From contig BSBM01000076.1 in assembly GCA_027924585.1 (NCBI GenBank), forward strand, positions 7,325,001-7,389,000: 64,000 nt of DNA, in the 5' to 3' direction. Numbering within the stretch: the first letter of the stretch is position 1; the number at the start of each line of letters is the position of its first letter. The notes under the pieces were generated by a model. That model worked only from the letters and a program-made list of their open reading frames with translations, did no database searches and was not told the origin of the DNA. The position numbers and the translations under genes are program-made. Below are positions 34,752-47,700 of the stretch, piece after piece. This DNA is from Larix kaempferi. Its lineage: Eukaryota; Streptophyta; Pinopsida; Pinales; Pinaceae.

Positions 34752-35440
34752 TTAGTCAGTGAATAGTACAAAGGACTTTTGGCAGGTGAAGGACAGTTTC
34801 TAGCTTGTACGTGAACTATTTCTTTGCATGTATAAGGAATTCGATTTTACCTAATGAAAGCCTGGGAGACTACATTTTTGCCTGAAAGATGCATTGAATG
34901 TTTACTGGATTACTCTCGTATCATCCATATGTTGTGAGATCTTTCTTTACTATTGTGAATTAATTCTCTGTAATGAATGATTCTTCTATTTTTTCTGTGC
35001 AAAGATATCTCTCTCAAATGAGTAATGGAGTGTATTAACTAAATTAAAGCTATCTTTAATATCTTTTGTATTCTGCTGTAGATGCATCTTTATGATTGAA
35101 TAGGTATCTGTCTGATCTTTAGATGTTTCTTTCAGTTTATTACTCATCTTTACAGTTTGCTCCTTGCAAGGATAGATTAAATTTGCTTTCACAGTTTTAC
35201 ATTAATTTAGATTAGCTACCTACATTTAGCTTAGGGTACTTGCATCTCATCTTTAAAATAAAATAACTAAACGGTGGATCGGGTTGCAACCGGTGCAGGA
35301 GTAAGAATATTTAAATCTTACGGTAGTCAAAACCGTTAACCAGACAGATTCCCTACATCAAACGGTGGACGATCTAATTGGGACTGTCTACTGAGGAGAA
35401 TCCCTTGCTGATTGATGCTACGATTTCCGAGGCATCAACA

Positions 35441-35445
35441 ATGCT
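35441..35445. repeat. Right target-site duplication of element B (ATGCT)
   Basis: Perfect match to 3492-3496. A five-base duplication is usual for LTR-retrotransposon integrase. Confidence 0.9.
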
Positions 35446-38400
35446 TTATTCTTTTTTCAAGCTAATAAATGAAAAAGGTTAAAAAAATTTGGAAAACACA
35501 AAAATCCAAAAAGGGAGAGACTTGAATCACTTCATATTATAAACTCTGAAGAAAACGGCAACAGTCAGTCCTTGTCGCCCTTGAACACGACACATAATCT
35601 TGTATCCGCTGTCAGTACACCATCTGCATTTTCGTTAGGAAACTGTACCAGTATTTTGAACAGATCTCCACCGATGGGTTATCCTTCCCGTCACCAATGG
35701 AGCTTTCGTTAATGCATCTGGCATTAGCGGATTTCATGAAGGTCGGTTACTCAAAGTATTATGTTTCCAAGTGTCCATTCTGCGTCATGTTATGTGTTCA
35801 AGGGAAGTTCAAACCGAGTCGTCCATTCCTCAAATATTCCCGACCAATCATGTCATCCTTCCTTGTGTCAGTATATAGTGTTGGATCTTGCAGTTCTAAC
35901 AAACTATATTAGACTATTGATCTTTGTTTCATATCGGTTGATGTGTGATGCATTAATGCCCTCCTTTTGATGGATCTATTCCTATCGACATCAAAACATC
36001 ATATAGGACATGGATCTAGAAACCCAAGAGTACCTTGGATCTTGTAGTCATTAGTGGCAATTTTCCTCGCAAATGACAGTGGGTATACATCAATGAACCC
36101 TGATTATTTGATTCTACAAGTGTTCGACTTTAGAACAACTATTCACACTTTCTAGTTTGTACTCAGTACCTTAGAGTCCATCATCATTATCGGTGGTTCT
36201 CTCCGCATCTGTTAACGATATACATCAATGACCGGTAATCAGATGGTGTTTTATTATGCTCGACATCAAATCACTTATTTGCATGATATAAACTCGTACT
36301 ATCGTCAGTTTGTATTGAATACCTTAGGAAAAACAGTTGTATCACTCATCGATGCATTGCCCGAGTTGCGCAAGATTAGACTGCCATGTCAAAATTTCAA
36401 TGAAGACCTTGTTCTCGCACTCAGCAAAGTGCATGTTTACACTTCTGAAGCATTTACTTTTGAAATGGATCCGCTGTGTATTTTTCGTGGCCATGCTTGT
36501 TTAATGTTGAGCATGGTTATGGCCGCCTCAGGAATATATTATATATTTGAGAAATTGCTATGTTTTGCAGGTTTGATCCTCAATCCTATGCCCTTGAGTT
36601 TTCCTTTCCTCATCCTTGCTTTGAACGATAAAGAGTATCAGTATATAGAGTACAAATTTCAGTAATGTATTTTGGCCCTTAGCTCTGCTTCGGACCTCAC
36701 ACATTAGGGGGCATCTGCTAACAATCAAATTAACACTCCTAGTCATGTGACAGAAGAAGCATATGTTTGCCATGCACCCGCAACAGGAAGACATGACACA
36801 AGTACATTCAGAGACAAATCCTCTCTGATGTAATCACTTCTCCCATAAATGGAAGGATTAGGTGAAGAAAGTCGGAACTTAAGAGACCAAGTTCAGTAAA
36901 CGAACCGCTCACCAAAGGTCCGAAACTAAGCTACATGAGTGAAGAAGAATGCATTAAAGTGAATTAATTGTGATAAAAGTATGTCAAGTGGTGCAAAAAT
37001 CCTAAAAAAATATGGAAAATTGGGTTTTCAGTTTAAAATAATCTAAAATGAGGAAAATGAGTAATCCCACATTTAGAAGAAAAACTTAAGGCTCATTTCC
37101 CAATGCTATATAAGAAAGGCATGGGAGGCATGGTAGAGGGAGGATAAGAAGAGCAAAGGCATGTTGAGGAGATTCTGAAGGAGGAAGAAGAGCTCAAATT
37201 CTTCAAAAGCAAGGGTGAAGGAAGGAGAGCTTATGGTAATGGAGGAGGGATTCACACTAGGATTGTTGGTAATTATGTATCTTCCTCATTGTTTTAACAT
37301 GAATTGATTCAAGTTTCTGCCATTTAAGAGTTTTAATTCTACTTATCATGTATGATTTTAATTCTCAAATGGTTTTAGATCTTAATGAATTTAGGATGAA
37401 TGGATATAGATTTTAAGAAGCTTGTGATAATCTTTTCATTTCTGACGTAGAAACTCACCATTTCTTAGTAAAATAGCATGTTTAGAGTAGACAAGTCCCT
37501 ACACTAATTGTTGTTATCAGCTATTGAATTTCATATGTGTTTTTGGTCCAATATAAGCATGCTTCCATATAATATCAAATTGAAAAAATCAAACAAGTGA
37601 CTTGATATATATTATGTCTTCCAATTAAAACAATCAAAGGGCGCGTGTGGGTTTGTTTGGCGCATTTAGAAAAGTCTGATGGGTTATCATGAATATTTTA
37701 TCACATCCATGCCCTTTCTAGTGTTTGCCTCCATATTCTTCTAGCATACATTCAATGTAGAGTGGATTATGGTCCTTATTGGATCTTGGTCATTGTAATG
37801 GTCTACAATTTTCCTAGAGCTTCTAGATTTCACTAACCCTAATTAACATGGCGCACATAATGTTTGTTGCAACATGGTCTCTTCTAGACTATATGCACAT
37901 GATCTGGTTGGTCTTATTTTGAGAAGCCATAGTGGGAAATGAAGACAACGACTACATTAGTGTTGATTTAGGAATGGATGAGCTCTATTGTTTTTATATG
38001 GTTTATGAAGTCTCCACCTAGGTTTGGAATGGGATTCTCTGCTAATTCCTAGTGAGACAAGGAAAAGGAACTCGAAAAGGAACTCGAGGAAGAGGTTGTG
38101 GACTATGGGGAGAATGATGTTTTGAATACCCCAGCCATATTTTGAACACATGAGTAATTACTAAAGGTTTGGAAGTGTGTGAAATCCTGTAGTGTAGATG
38201 TGAAAGCATATCTAACCATAGAGGACAATATAGCACCATTTCCATATGAAGATAAGAGGGTGGATCACATGTTTATTTCAGTCCAAACAATACCGAAGGG
38301 CTCTAGGCTAGATTCAGAATAACATTCATGTCTTCCCTCATTTCTTTCAACAACTTGTGCTATGAGTGTTTTAGGAGCTTTTAAGGCCTTTAGTAAAGGC

Positions 38401-38539
38401 TATGCCATCTCAATCACATCATCTAGATAACATCATATTTGGAAATTTACATTGTCAACAAAAGTGCATCAAGGCGAGGGATGGGTAGGTAAAATTGGTG
38501 TCAGGCCATAACAATGGGATGGAAAAGGTGGAAGAATTA
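35446..38539. other. Unassigned DNA right of element B
   Basis: About 3.1 kb without a convincing gene. A 145-codon open frame at 36228-36665 has no known motif. TATATAAG at 37107-37114 is followed by a purine-rich, GAGG-repeating stretch (to about 37250) that looks like a promoter and leader, perhaps of a decayed transposon. No downstream coding sequence can be attached to it. Confidence 0.4.
37107..37114 (+). promoter_or_regulatory. TATA-like element before a GA-rich leader
   Basis: TATATAAG followed 20-140 bases later by a strongly purine-rich stretch. Isolated, so only a candidate. Confidence 0.25.
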
Positions 38540-38990
38540 ATGAAATTGTCACTTATAGGCAAATTCATAGGAAAATATATTAAAGTGGATCCCTAAATCA
38601 TTAGATGGAGCAAGTTGGAAGATTCAATTAGGTTACTCTTAAAAATTCCATATTTTGGTTAAAGGATGGATATGTTTTGATATGCACACTGAAAATGATG
38701 TTGATTACATTTTGTCACAGACATGGCTTTGGGGTCCATCTAACCTTGTCCATAAACGATGGTTACCAAGATTCGATCCAAAAGTGAATCGATGGTAATA
38801 CAACTTGGGTACTTTTTCCAAATCTTTTGTTGCAATCGTATAGACTGGAGGGCCTTTAATGGATATTGGAAATTCACTATGGAAATTTATTGCCCTAGAA
38901 GAAGACTTGTGGAATATCTTAGATCAAATGATTGCTAGAGTTCTAATGGATTTGGATTTAAGAGAGAGCTTACAAGCCAACCCATTCAAT
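38540..38990 (+). pseudogene. L1 LINE ORF1 remnant with DUF4283 domain
   Basis: Translated pieces in different frames follow the order of the plant LINE DUF4283 domain: LSLIGKFIGKYIKVDP (about 38560-38610), WLWGPSNLVHKRWLPRFDP (about 38730-38785) and IGNSLWKFIALEEDLWNILDQMIARVLMDLDLRESL (about 38868-38975, the last part open in one frame). This domain is thought to bind nucleic acid in ORF1 of plant L1 elements. Several frameshifts and stops show long decay. I base the call on remembered domain consensus, not on a search. Confidence 0.6.
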
Positions 38991-40371
38991 CCATTAGTTT
39001 CAATCACCAACACATTGATTTATAACAACACATTAATCTCTAGGTTTTTAGTAAGCAATTTTGATTCTCATATACCCAATTGTTTTATTTGTTCAAAGTT
39101 TAAACACAACATTGTTCTTATTAAAAGCTCATTTTTTAATTATAGCTTGATTTTATTAAGCACATATTTTTTATTTCCATTAACAACTTTATTATGTGCA
39201 TGGTTTTCATCTACAATGGCTTTCAAAAATGAAAAAAAGAAACTTCAAAAATGAAAAAAAAAACACTTCAATTTTTATAGAACTTAGTTGTTAACTTAAC
39301 AAATGCCAAAACGAAGGAAGCTTAAAATGAGAAATTAAACATCTCTCAAAGGGTTTAAGAAATTATATGTGGAAATATTTGAAGTAATCAAACCACGTAA
39401 AATGTGTTCTTTGAAAAGCACTTCAAAATCACAAACATATTTGTCACTACTCGGGTAAAGTTATGTTTAACATTTTGTGCGATATAATCCATTGATTTTG
39501 AATGTAACATTTTAAACTTTTTCATTTGAGTAACCATTTGTGGAATGTTGTATTTCATATATGTTCGCTATTTTAAGGTTCTATATGTATGTTTTTTATT
39601 ATAAATTTCTAGATGTATGCTTGTTATTTTAAGGATTGATATTAAATATTAAAAGGTTATTAGGAAATATATTTACAATAGGTAGTCTTTGCAATGATAT
39701 ATTGAGATATTGGCCACTTCGCGGATACAAAGAGGGGTTCAAACTATAATTTTTGTCCAAGACTAAGCTCTTAAATTGCTTTTGCTTAGTTAAGAGTTCA
39801 TATTCCTCAAACACAAGAAAATAGGTTAATGGTCGAAGATCCAGAGGTATCTAGTACGTGATCTAGTAGTAGTGTAACTCTACCCCACATGAACCACTAA
39901 TGGCCAGGTAGACATGAGAACAAAGCAGAGTAGCATGATGAGTCGGGATTCCTGGTCTCACTCGTTGACTACCTATCCTCATCCACGTGCCAGCCCATCA
40001 TCCCCAGATCTCCTTTATATTCATGATCTAAGCCAAACCAAACAAATATATCTCACTCAAATATTAATTGATCTTGTGTTGTTATATGTAATTTTTTCCG
40101 TTACTAAAGACTCATAACTCAAAGCTACATTCGTAGCTCCATCCATATCAAAAATATGTCACGTGTTTGAAAATTTTACAATTGAATGCAAAAGATTCCT
40201 CTAAATATTTTAGTAGGATTAAACAACAATTTCAAAATAACAAGAAGAAGATTGATAACCAAACCATACATTGGCTCGAGACACCTAGCACCAACATTCT
40301 AGGTAGTATATGGTCACATTGCCAATGAAAGTAGAGAGAGTTGAGATTGTCAATAAATTTAAAATCCTTGA
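38991..40371. other. Unassigned AT-rich DNA left of element D
   Basis: About 1.4 kb without recognisable genes or repeats. It may contain further decayed LINE sequence. Confidence 0.4.
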
Positions 40372-40376
40372 AAATA
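40372..40376. repeat. Target-site duplication of element D, low-coordinate side (AAATA)
   Basis: Identical to 51221-51225. Confidence 0.88.
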
Positions 40377-41309
40377 TGGCGCAAGGAAGGTCGGGTCGGA
40401 CCCTCTTGCTTAACATTGACAAGTCACAACACGCAGGGTGCTCATACATACTGGATGTGAACTGAATTCCAGGATCTGGCTTCTATTACTTGAATCAATT
40501 ACAATGTTAAAATACAAAGCACCTAAACTAGTCGGCCTTAGTTGGTTACACAATACAGAAATGAAACTCTATCTCTTAATGTGCTTCTCAACTGTGTGTG
40601 ATCCTCCTCCCTCTCACGATATCTGCTGAATGAAAGAACTCGATGATTAATAGATGAATGGTCCTCTCCTCTGTGCCTTCTCACTGCTCTTCGACTCTGT
40701 TGCTCTCCCTGAGGTTCACTCCATTCGCCGAGACTTCCTTCCTATGTTCGTCGAATTCTCCTTGATCTTGCAAAACTACAGTTTCCAGTGTCCTTTGGAC
40801 ATGCTGCACAACCTCCACCTGCAGTGACATCTGGCGTGATCCCAAAGACCTTCATAATTGATCATAACTTCCTCAACAACCTCCAACGACTGTTAAGTAT
40901 GTTGCCTTGATTTCTGCACTTCTCTAACTCTGCTACAGTTGTCAGCCCCATGTCTCGACCATATTGTACTTCATCACCCTCGACCTTACTTGTCAGCTTC
41001 ACTTAAGTTCTACGGCTGCCAATTCGCTCCGTCCTCCATGCTTGGATTTCACCGCAATCCGTCAGTGTCACTGTTCGACAACATGTCGACCTTCGACACC
41101 TCTAATATCTGCTCTTGTCATTTGTCGACCTCATACGTTGTCGAACTTCGACTTTTCTTTTGTCGATCGCATATCGAAAACTTCCTGCTTGACTACTTGG
41201 CTTCACCTGCCAACGCGTTCGCACCAGTGGTCGTCGGAAATCCCCCTGGTCGACTTCTCCTACCGATCAACTTCGATTGTTTCTTCTAGGCCCCGATGCT
41301 CCTGCATCA
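40377..41309 (-). repeat. 3' LTR of element D, 933 bp
   Basis: In element orientation it begins TGATGCAGGAGCATCGGGGCC, in which the end of the integrase frame is encoded. It ends at 40377 with CA (TG on the plus strand). Confidence 0.92.
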
Positions 41310-42850
41310 GAATCCCCAGGTGAATAATAACTTGATTGCTCTGTTAGTCTCCTATATTCTTCTTCGAAAATCCATGTCGCCTCGTTCGACTCATCATCCC
41401 TCCATCGAACTAGATATTCCTTCTTCTGCGAACTTCGCGTGCATCCGACTTCGCGTTCCTCTAGTACTTCGGTGATTTCCTCCTTGTGTCGGTCTGGAAT
41501 TCGCCCTGTCCTGTCGATATTCGACACTTCCGCATTGCTGCTGGTTGAACCTTCTTCATACTTGTATAGATATGAGACATTGAAGGTAGGAGATATGTTC
41601 AATTCTGTCGGCATATCTAACACATAAGCATTGTCCGAAATCTTCTTCATAATCTTACATGGTCCAATCTTCTTCAGCTTCAACTTGTTGTATGTTCCTG
41701 TCGAGAACCTCTCTTTCCTCAAGTGCACACAGAATAAGTCTCCTTTGCTGAACAATTGTAGCCTCTTCTTCCCATCAGCTCTCAACTTGTATGCCGCGTT
41801 TCTCTTCTCAATGCGCTTGCATACATCTTCTTGCACTTCTTTCATATGCTCTGCAAATGATTCTGCATCCGCACTTTTCCTGATTTCTGTCGGTATCTCG
41901 ACCAAATCCACCACTCCATGTGGGATTTGACCTTGAACAATATGGAATGGGATCATACCTATCGAACGATTCACAGATTTGTTATATGCGGATTCTACTT
42001 ACTCCAACATGTTCTCCCACTGCTTGGGTATGTTGGTCGTAAAAAATATCAGAACGTTTCCCAAAATTTTGTTCACCACCTCGGTTTGTCCATCTGTCTG
42101 CATATGATATGCCGAGCTAAACTGCAACTTCATGTCCAGTTTCTTCCATAGGGTTCTCCGAAAATTACCCATAAACCTGGTATCTTTGATTGACATTATA
42201 CTCTTCGGAAACCCATGCAATCTATTTATCTCCTTGAAGAATAGTACAACAATGCTTGTGGCGTCACTTGTCTTCCGACATGGAATAAAGTATGCCATCT
42301 TCAAAAATCTATCGACTATAACAAATATTGAGTCACTTCCTTTCCGTGTCTTCGACAATCCTAGCATAAAATCTATGCTCGGGTGTTCCCATGGGGTATT
42401 CAACACTGGTAATGGTGTATACAACCCCGTATTCTGACTTCTTCCCTTTTCCAACTGGAAAACTCGACACTGTCGTACCCACTTTTCGACATCTGTCGTC
42501 ATTCCTGGCCAATAATACTTTTCTTCGACCTACGTCTTGGTCTTGTCGATGCCAAAATGACTCGCTAATCCACCACTATGCAGCTCTCGGATTAGGTTCT
42601 CTCTTACAGATCCTCTAGGAATACACAATTGTTGTCCCTTGAATGGGTATCCTTCTTGGATAAAATAATCCAAGTATGGAGTCCTGTCGACACTCCATGG
42701 TTCGCGACAAGCCTTCCATGTTTTCGCAAAATTCTCATCGGTCTCGTACTCTGTCTTCACCGACTCTATTCCCGTTTCCTGAGCTGTTTTCATGTTCAAC
42801 AATGCAATTCTCCAACTTAGCGTGTCGGCAACCTTGTTCGACTTGCCCGA
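41267..42850 (-). pseudogene. pol: Integrase of element D with C-terminal chromodomain
   Basis: From high to low coordinates: HHCC finger (ELHSGGLASHF at about 42560-42600; the later CRVF shows the last Cys changed to Phe), then the core with Asp in PSIDF, Asp in SIKDTRF and Glu in DGQTEV (all within 41999-42502). A GPY/F module in which GPY reads GPC follows, then a chromodomain with EYLVRWRDDESNEATWIFEEE (about 41340-41460). The frame ends at 41267-41269, 43 bases inside the 3' LTR. Stops lie near 42001 and 42530. The chromodomain recognises histone marks and steers insertion into heterochromatin in this lineage. The first aromatic cage position seems absent, as in many plant chromoviruses. 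Confidence 0.88.
41310..41322 (-). other. Polypurine tract region of element D
   Basis: Minus strand CACCTGGGGATTC directly before the TGATG of the 3' LTR. The CCTGGGGA pattern is common for chromoviruses. Confidence 0.6.
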
Positions 42851-44200
42851 CTATGTCGTAACATGAAGGTATATCCCTGCAGGAATTCGACCCACTTCAT
42901 GTGCCACTGGTTCAACTTTGACTGAGTATTCAAGTATCTCAGTGCTTGGTGATATGTGTACAACACAAATTCCTTGGGAAACAAATAATGCCTCCACTTT
43001 TTTAATGCTTGGACAATAGCATAGAACTCCTAGTCGTAGACCGAATATTTCCGCTTCGCTTCATCCAACTTCTCACTAAAGAACGCAATTGGTCGGCCCT
43101 CCTGGCTCAACAATGCGCCAATTGCCATTCCACTCGCGTCGCAATCGACTTGGAAGACTTTGTCGAAATTTGGGGGCACTAACACTGGGCTCTCTGTCAC
43201 CTTCTGCTTCAACTTGTCGAAAGATTTCTAGGAAGATTTTGTCCACTTGAACTCCCCTTTCTTCATGAACTCCATTAATGGTGCACATATCCGACAGAAT
43301 CCTCTTATGAACTTCCTGTAAAAACTAGCAAGTCCATGAAAACTCCGCACTCCTATCATGCTTGTTGGTTCTGGCCACTCCAATATAGCCTTCACCTTTT
43401 CTGGGTCCATCACTAACCCTTTACCTAATATTACAAATCCAAAGTACATTAGTTCTTCCTTCATGAAGAAACACTTCTGCAGGTTCACCATCAACTTCTC
43501 TTCCTGCAGCTTCCACAATACTTGTCGAATATGCTCCAAATGTTCGGCCTTGGTTTAACTGAATATCAAGATGTCGTCAAGGTACACTACGACGAATTTT
43601 CCCAAGAATGGTTTTAGTACCTTGTTCATCAACCGCATGAACGTACTGGGTGCATTAGTCAATCTGAATGGCATGACTAACCACTCATACAGTCCTTCCT
43701 TCATCTTGAAGGTTGTTTTCCATTCATCTCCTTCTCTAACCCTAATCTAGTGCTAAGCACTCTTCAGTTCGATCTTGGTGAAGTATCTCGCAACACTCAA
43801 ACAATCCATCAAGTCATCCATCCTGGGAAATGGAAATCTGTACTTGATCGTGATCTTGTTGATAGCTCTAGAGTCTGTACACATCCTCCATTCTCCACCC
43901 TTCTTCAGTGCTAGTACAACTGGTACTGCACACGGACTCAGACTTTCTCTGATCAGTCCTCTGTCCAACAACTCATGGACTTGTCGATTGAGTTCTTGAC
44001 CCTCTATCAGAGTCATTCTGTGAGGTGCCTTGTTTGGAAAACTCGATCCTGGAATCAAGTCGATCTGAGGGGATATGCTTCTTGTCGGTGGCAATCTCGT
44101 AGGTGCCTCGTCGACTATTATGCTCCGAAACTCATCGAGCATCTCTTCGACTTCGACCAGAATCTTCTCCATTGTCGACCTCTCGACACATGGTCCTTTC
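42851..44200 (-). pseudogene. pol: Reverse transcriptase and RNase H of element D
   Basis: From the high end: RT N-terminal blocks (LPPTRSISPQIDLIPGSSFP, then VLALKKGGEWRMCTDSRAINKITIKYRFPFPR) at 43753-44172. A gap with stops follows, then the catalytic YLDD at 43573-43584 and [20 protein letters not shown] at 43228-43539. RNase H begins with the VDCDASG block near 43130-43150 and continues toward 42860. Several stops and frameshifts. Family membership is clear from RT block order. Confidence 0.85.
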
Positions 44201-44766
44201 AGAATGATGGCAAAACATTGCGACTGTTTATCCTTCTATGCGAGGAATTCCTTGGTTGAACACATCAACACTCGCTTCTCCCAATAGTTTCTTTCTCCCT
44301 CCTTACAGTCGGCTCGATCCTCCTGCTTCGGCTTCAGCGTCCTCCACATCCCATTTTTCCACATCGTGACTGTGTTGGTTCGACCATCATAGATCATCTT
44401 TTGATCATATTGCCATGGTCTCCCTAACAACAAATGACATGTGTTCATTGGAATTACGTCACACAGTACATTGTCTTCAAGTTTCCCAACCTTGAAGTTA
44501 ATCAGGCACTGTCTGGTTACCTTCCCATGATGTCCCTTTTGTAACTAGGATATCTTGTATTGATTTGGGTGTTGTTGACATCTCAACCCCAACTTGTCGA
44601 TGACCTCCATCAACACTAAATTTTATGTACTGTCACCATCGAATATGGTCTTGCAATACCTGTCGTTGATCATCACTCTAGTCCGAAATATATCCTTTCA
44701 CTGTGCCAACTCCTTCTCATCGCGTCGGTCATCCTGAACCAACGTTTTACTGGTCGTCATAATTCA
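44201..44766 (-). pseudogene. pol: Protease of element D
   Basis: Minus strand retropepsin: an active-site-like FDGDST at about 44627-44645, where chromoviruses usually have DGGS, then a TAA in the next codons. The block KLGLRCQQHPNQYKIS leads to the conserved CHLLLGRPWQYD at 44400-44440. Reading stops abruptly at 44766, where unrelated DNA begins. Confidence 0.78.
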
Positions 44767-47700
44767 TGTAACATCCCGATAATTTCATAAAAATTTAAAA
44801 TTTTTAAAGCAGCATTAAATGTTAAAATTACAAATGCGAAAATAATATATGTTTAAACAAAGCAACATTTAATACTGAAGTTATTAATGCGGAAACAAAT
44901 TAATCACTAAATCTCTTAACTAAAAACAGTTTAACGACAACGACACATCATACTTCTTTGAAGACTATTACAGCATTAGCTTTGCTTATGTTACTGTAGT
45001 TGAATTTATCTTGTGATAAAGTTTTCTTGACAAGGTTCTAACAGTTTGCTTTTGGATGATGATGAAAGGGGTCCTACGGGGTACCCTGAGGCTTACTTAG
45101 CTACATTAGCTAAATCATTTGAACCCGTTCTTATTGCACAGATTCGCAGGTAAGAGTAATACGACAATTCAAGTGTTAAGAGTAAATATGATTTTCAATT
45201 CATCATTAGTGTATTGTGAAAAACTCTAAGTGCTTCATTACATGAAAGTTATTGAAGGTAAGGGTCTTTGTCCTACTTCCCGTTTACGTGTTGGTTTACA
45301 AGCTTTGCAATGCTATTAGAATTATATTGTCATTTTCCATAATACAAGGAGTGGTGATGTCCTATGTGTTTTAAACTATGAGTTCTAGGTTTCAAAAGTA
45401 CACAAGAAATCACTTGATGTTATCAAAATAATTATGCTAACTTCTATAATCCTGCATATAAAAGAAATATTAATGTAGCATCGATCTTTTGATATTATCA
45501 TCCTACTTCTATCGTGGACTTACTATACTTGAAGAATTATGTCCTTCTAATATAATATTTATGCATTAGAACGTAAAGTGTTCTTTGTGAAAGGTAGAAT
45601 AGTGTAACAAATATTACGATGTGCAATAGTAGTGCATCCCAAACTATATACTAAGCATCAAACTTTACATAGAATTTGATCCTAATTAAAAATGAAATGC
45701 TAAAGCGAAGTAGACCGAGCATTTAAAAGACTAATACTATGGATATGAAATGAACTAAAGGTTGCAAACCTAAGTCTTGTATGGAGATGTGAAAGTGACC
45801 GAGCATTAAAAGCTTACTACACTAGCAGGTTATTCGTATCAGATCTGGTATTAAATTCACCTGTCCTTGTTAAGTGGACTTCCTAGCTGGAACCAACGTG
45901 GCTATAGTGCATAATAGTAGTGAACCCAAAAATCTATTGAAGTGTCGAGCTGTTCACTAAAATGAACTTTGGTTGATATAGCTGGAGCACAGCTGGAGGT
46001 CGTGATAGATATGAAAATCAAAGAGATATTAATGCAGTTGATACACAAATTTCGACATGCTAGGTTGGCTTTACCTCCGTCGTTGATTTCACACGTTCTT
46101 GGGATTGAACAAGGAAAACCCTAACTCACTACATTTATGTGGTTTGTTGATTTCTTTGTCATTCATTATGTTGGAAGTGGTTTTGTGGAGAGGCCGACAG
46201 GCCGAGAAACTCTAGGGTTTTGCTTAATTGATGCTCAGGGATCCTTCCTGAGACTCGATATCTTGACCTAGTGAATGTAGTTATGATACATGTAAATGAT
46301 TTTAAGGATTGCGCCTTCTGGGAGAGGTTGCAGTAGTTTTAGGCGTTGGAGGGTTGGATTTAGGATCTGTCTTTCTTGGTATGTTGAGGGAGTAGTATTT
46401 AGGGTTTCTGGCTGTTGATGAGGAACCAAAGGTCAACCCTTGAGCAAGGATACATTACTATTTGCAGGACCGAAAACTTCTTCATCGAGCTCAAAGGTTG
46501 ACTTCGTCAATAGTTGTTGGTTTTATGTGACTCTTACTCAGAACTGCAAGCCCAGGTAACGTTTTGGCTTAATTTTTTAAAGCTCTGTTATTGCTTTAAT
46601 AAATTATAAAAACCTTTGTAGTTTATCATTTGACCACTTGTGATTTTTGTGGCAGGTTTTCCACTTCATTGAGTGGTTTCAATAATTTAAGCTTAAAGGG
46701 AAAGGTGTTGCTCAGCCTTCGGGTAAGCCTTGGAGGTTCACTTCCTTGTAGACACCCCTAGCACGGTGTGGTCGATGTTTTTATGATGTTAAGAGTCTGT
46801 TATTTTAGGGTTTGGAAAGGTTTTCCTTGGCCATTGAGAGGATGATATTTAAGGAATGTTACTATGTTCGGCAGGGGTTGAACCCTCACCCTGTCAACCT
46901 TATAGCGTTTCCGCTAAGGTTTTTATTAAACAAAAATGTATGAGGGAAGAACCCTAAGTTTGGAATAGTCGTAAAAAGAATTCTTAAGATGTTTTCAGTT
47001 TCAAGTTTGTGTTTATCTATACTATTATTTTGATTGCAATGATGCCATGTTAAAGGATGAAAGCTGAGGTTTAACTTAATGGCATTCGAGATTTCTATGC
47101 AATTTATGTTTAAGCAGCCATTTAAGTAGTTGTGAGATTCAAATTGGTTTGAATCCTTTGTTTGAATGAACACTTCGTTTGATAAAATGACTAGTAATTT
47201 ACAATAATGGACTCGGCCGAGAGCCATGGCTAACTTACATCACCAATGAGTAACCCTGTCGTTTCAACAGTAATGAGAACTCAATAGTCAGTATTTGATC
47301 CAACACTTAGTTAAAAATAACGCTCTAAACTGAGTTTAATTTGAATAGATGGTTGTTGTACCTATGATGGTTAACCGTAGAATGTTTTGTGTTTGGAATT
47401 CAAATAAAAGAAAAAGATTTTTGTCCTTCGAACCTGTTACTGTCATGTAGCATAGATGATAAGTCCTCTTTTATTAAAGGTTTCGATCCTGATTTATTGT
47501 AAAAGAGTAAAACAAAGTTACGTTATATTTATAACAAACAGTGTTTGAATTTAAAGATTATGATTGTTAACTGGGTCAAAGATAATATAAAAATACTGAA
47601 ACGAAATAGTATAATAGAATGATGTTAAATATTTTTTATTGATAAGTATCTATCTAGTTTATGTGCATCTATTCTATATAAAGAATTTATTGCAGCTGTT

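Larger units (their letters stand above)
3497..35440 (+). mobile_element. Element B: giant Ty3/gypsy (Tat-like) LTR retrotransposon, LTRs about 5.5 kb
   Basis: Boundaries are supported by four independent signs. Both ends carry the same long repeat (3497-22778 minus the nested element, and 29913-35440). The repeat starts TGTTGTTGC and ends CATCAACA. The flanks are an identical 5-bp ATGCT. A tRNA-type primer site (TGGCGC...) lies six bases after the left LTR. Without the nested element A and its target duplication the length is about 18.2 kb: LTRs of 5,548 and 5,528 bases and a 7.1-kb internal region with gag, protease, archaeal-type RNase H, RT, RNase H and integrase. Each LTR holds a 3.2-kb reading frame. 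The two LTRs differ by roughly 5-6% where I aligned them, so the insertion is old but younger than element D. Tat-lineage placement is inferred from the extra RNase H and the very long LTRs. Confidence 0.9.
29913..35440 (+). repeat. Right LTR of element B, uninterrupted, 5,528 bp
   Basis: Uninterrupted counterpart of the left LTR with the same order of parts: AACGG-type repeats, TATA box at 30758-30767, reading frame 31354-34548, G-box and TATA box at 34711-34751, end CATCAACA. It is 20 bases shorter than the left copy, and all of that net difference lies outside the reading frame. One example is a 12-base difference near 31216. Confidence 0.9.

Noticed and set aside
36228-36665. 145-codon open frame on the plus strand
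   Set aside because: No recognisable domain and no flanking support; treated as chance.
46560-46660. Possible intron (donor after CCAG, acceptor GGCAG) inside the 44767-48930 insertion
   Set aside because: No open frame on either side that splicing would join.
46855-46925. tRNA-like or SINE-like signal on the minus strand (GGTTCAACCCC box-B-like motif and a small hairpin)
   Set aside because: No full cloverleaf or A box can be drawn, and there is no poly-A tail or flanking duplication.
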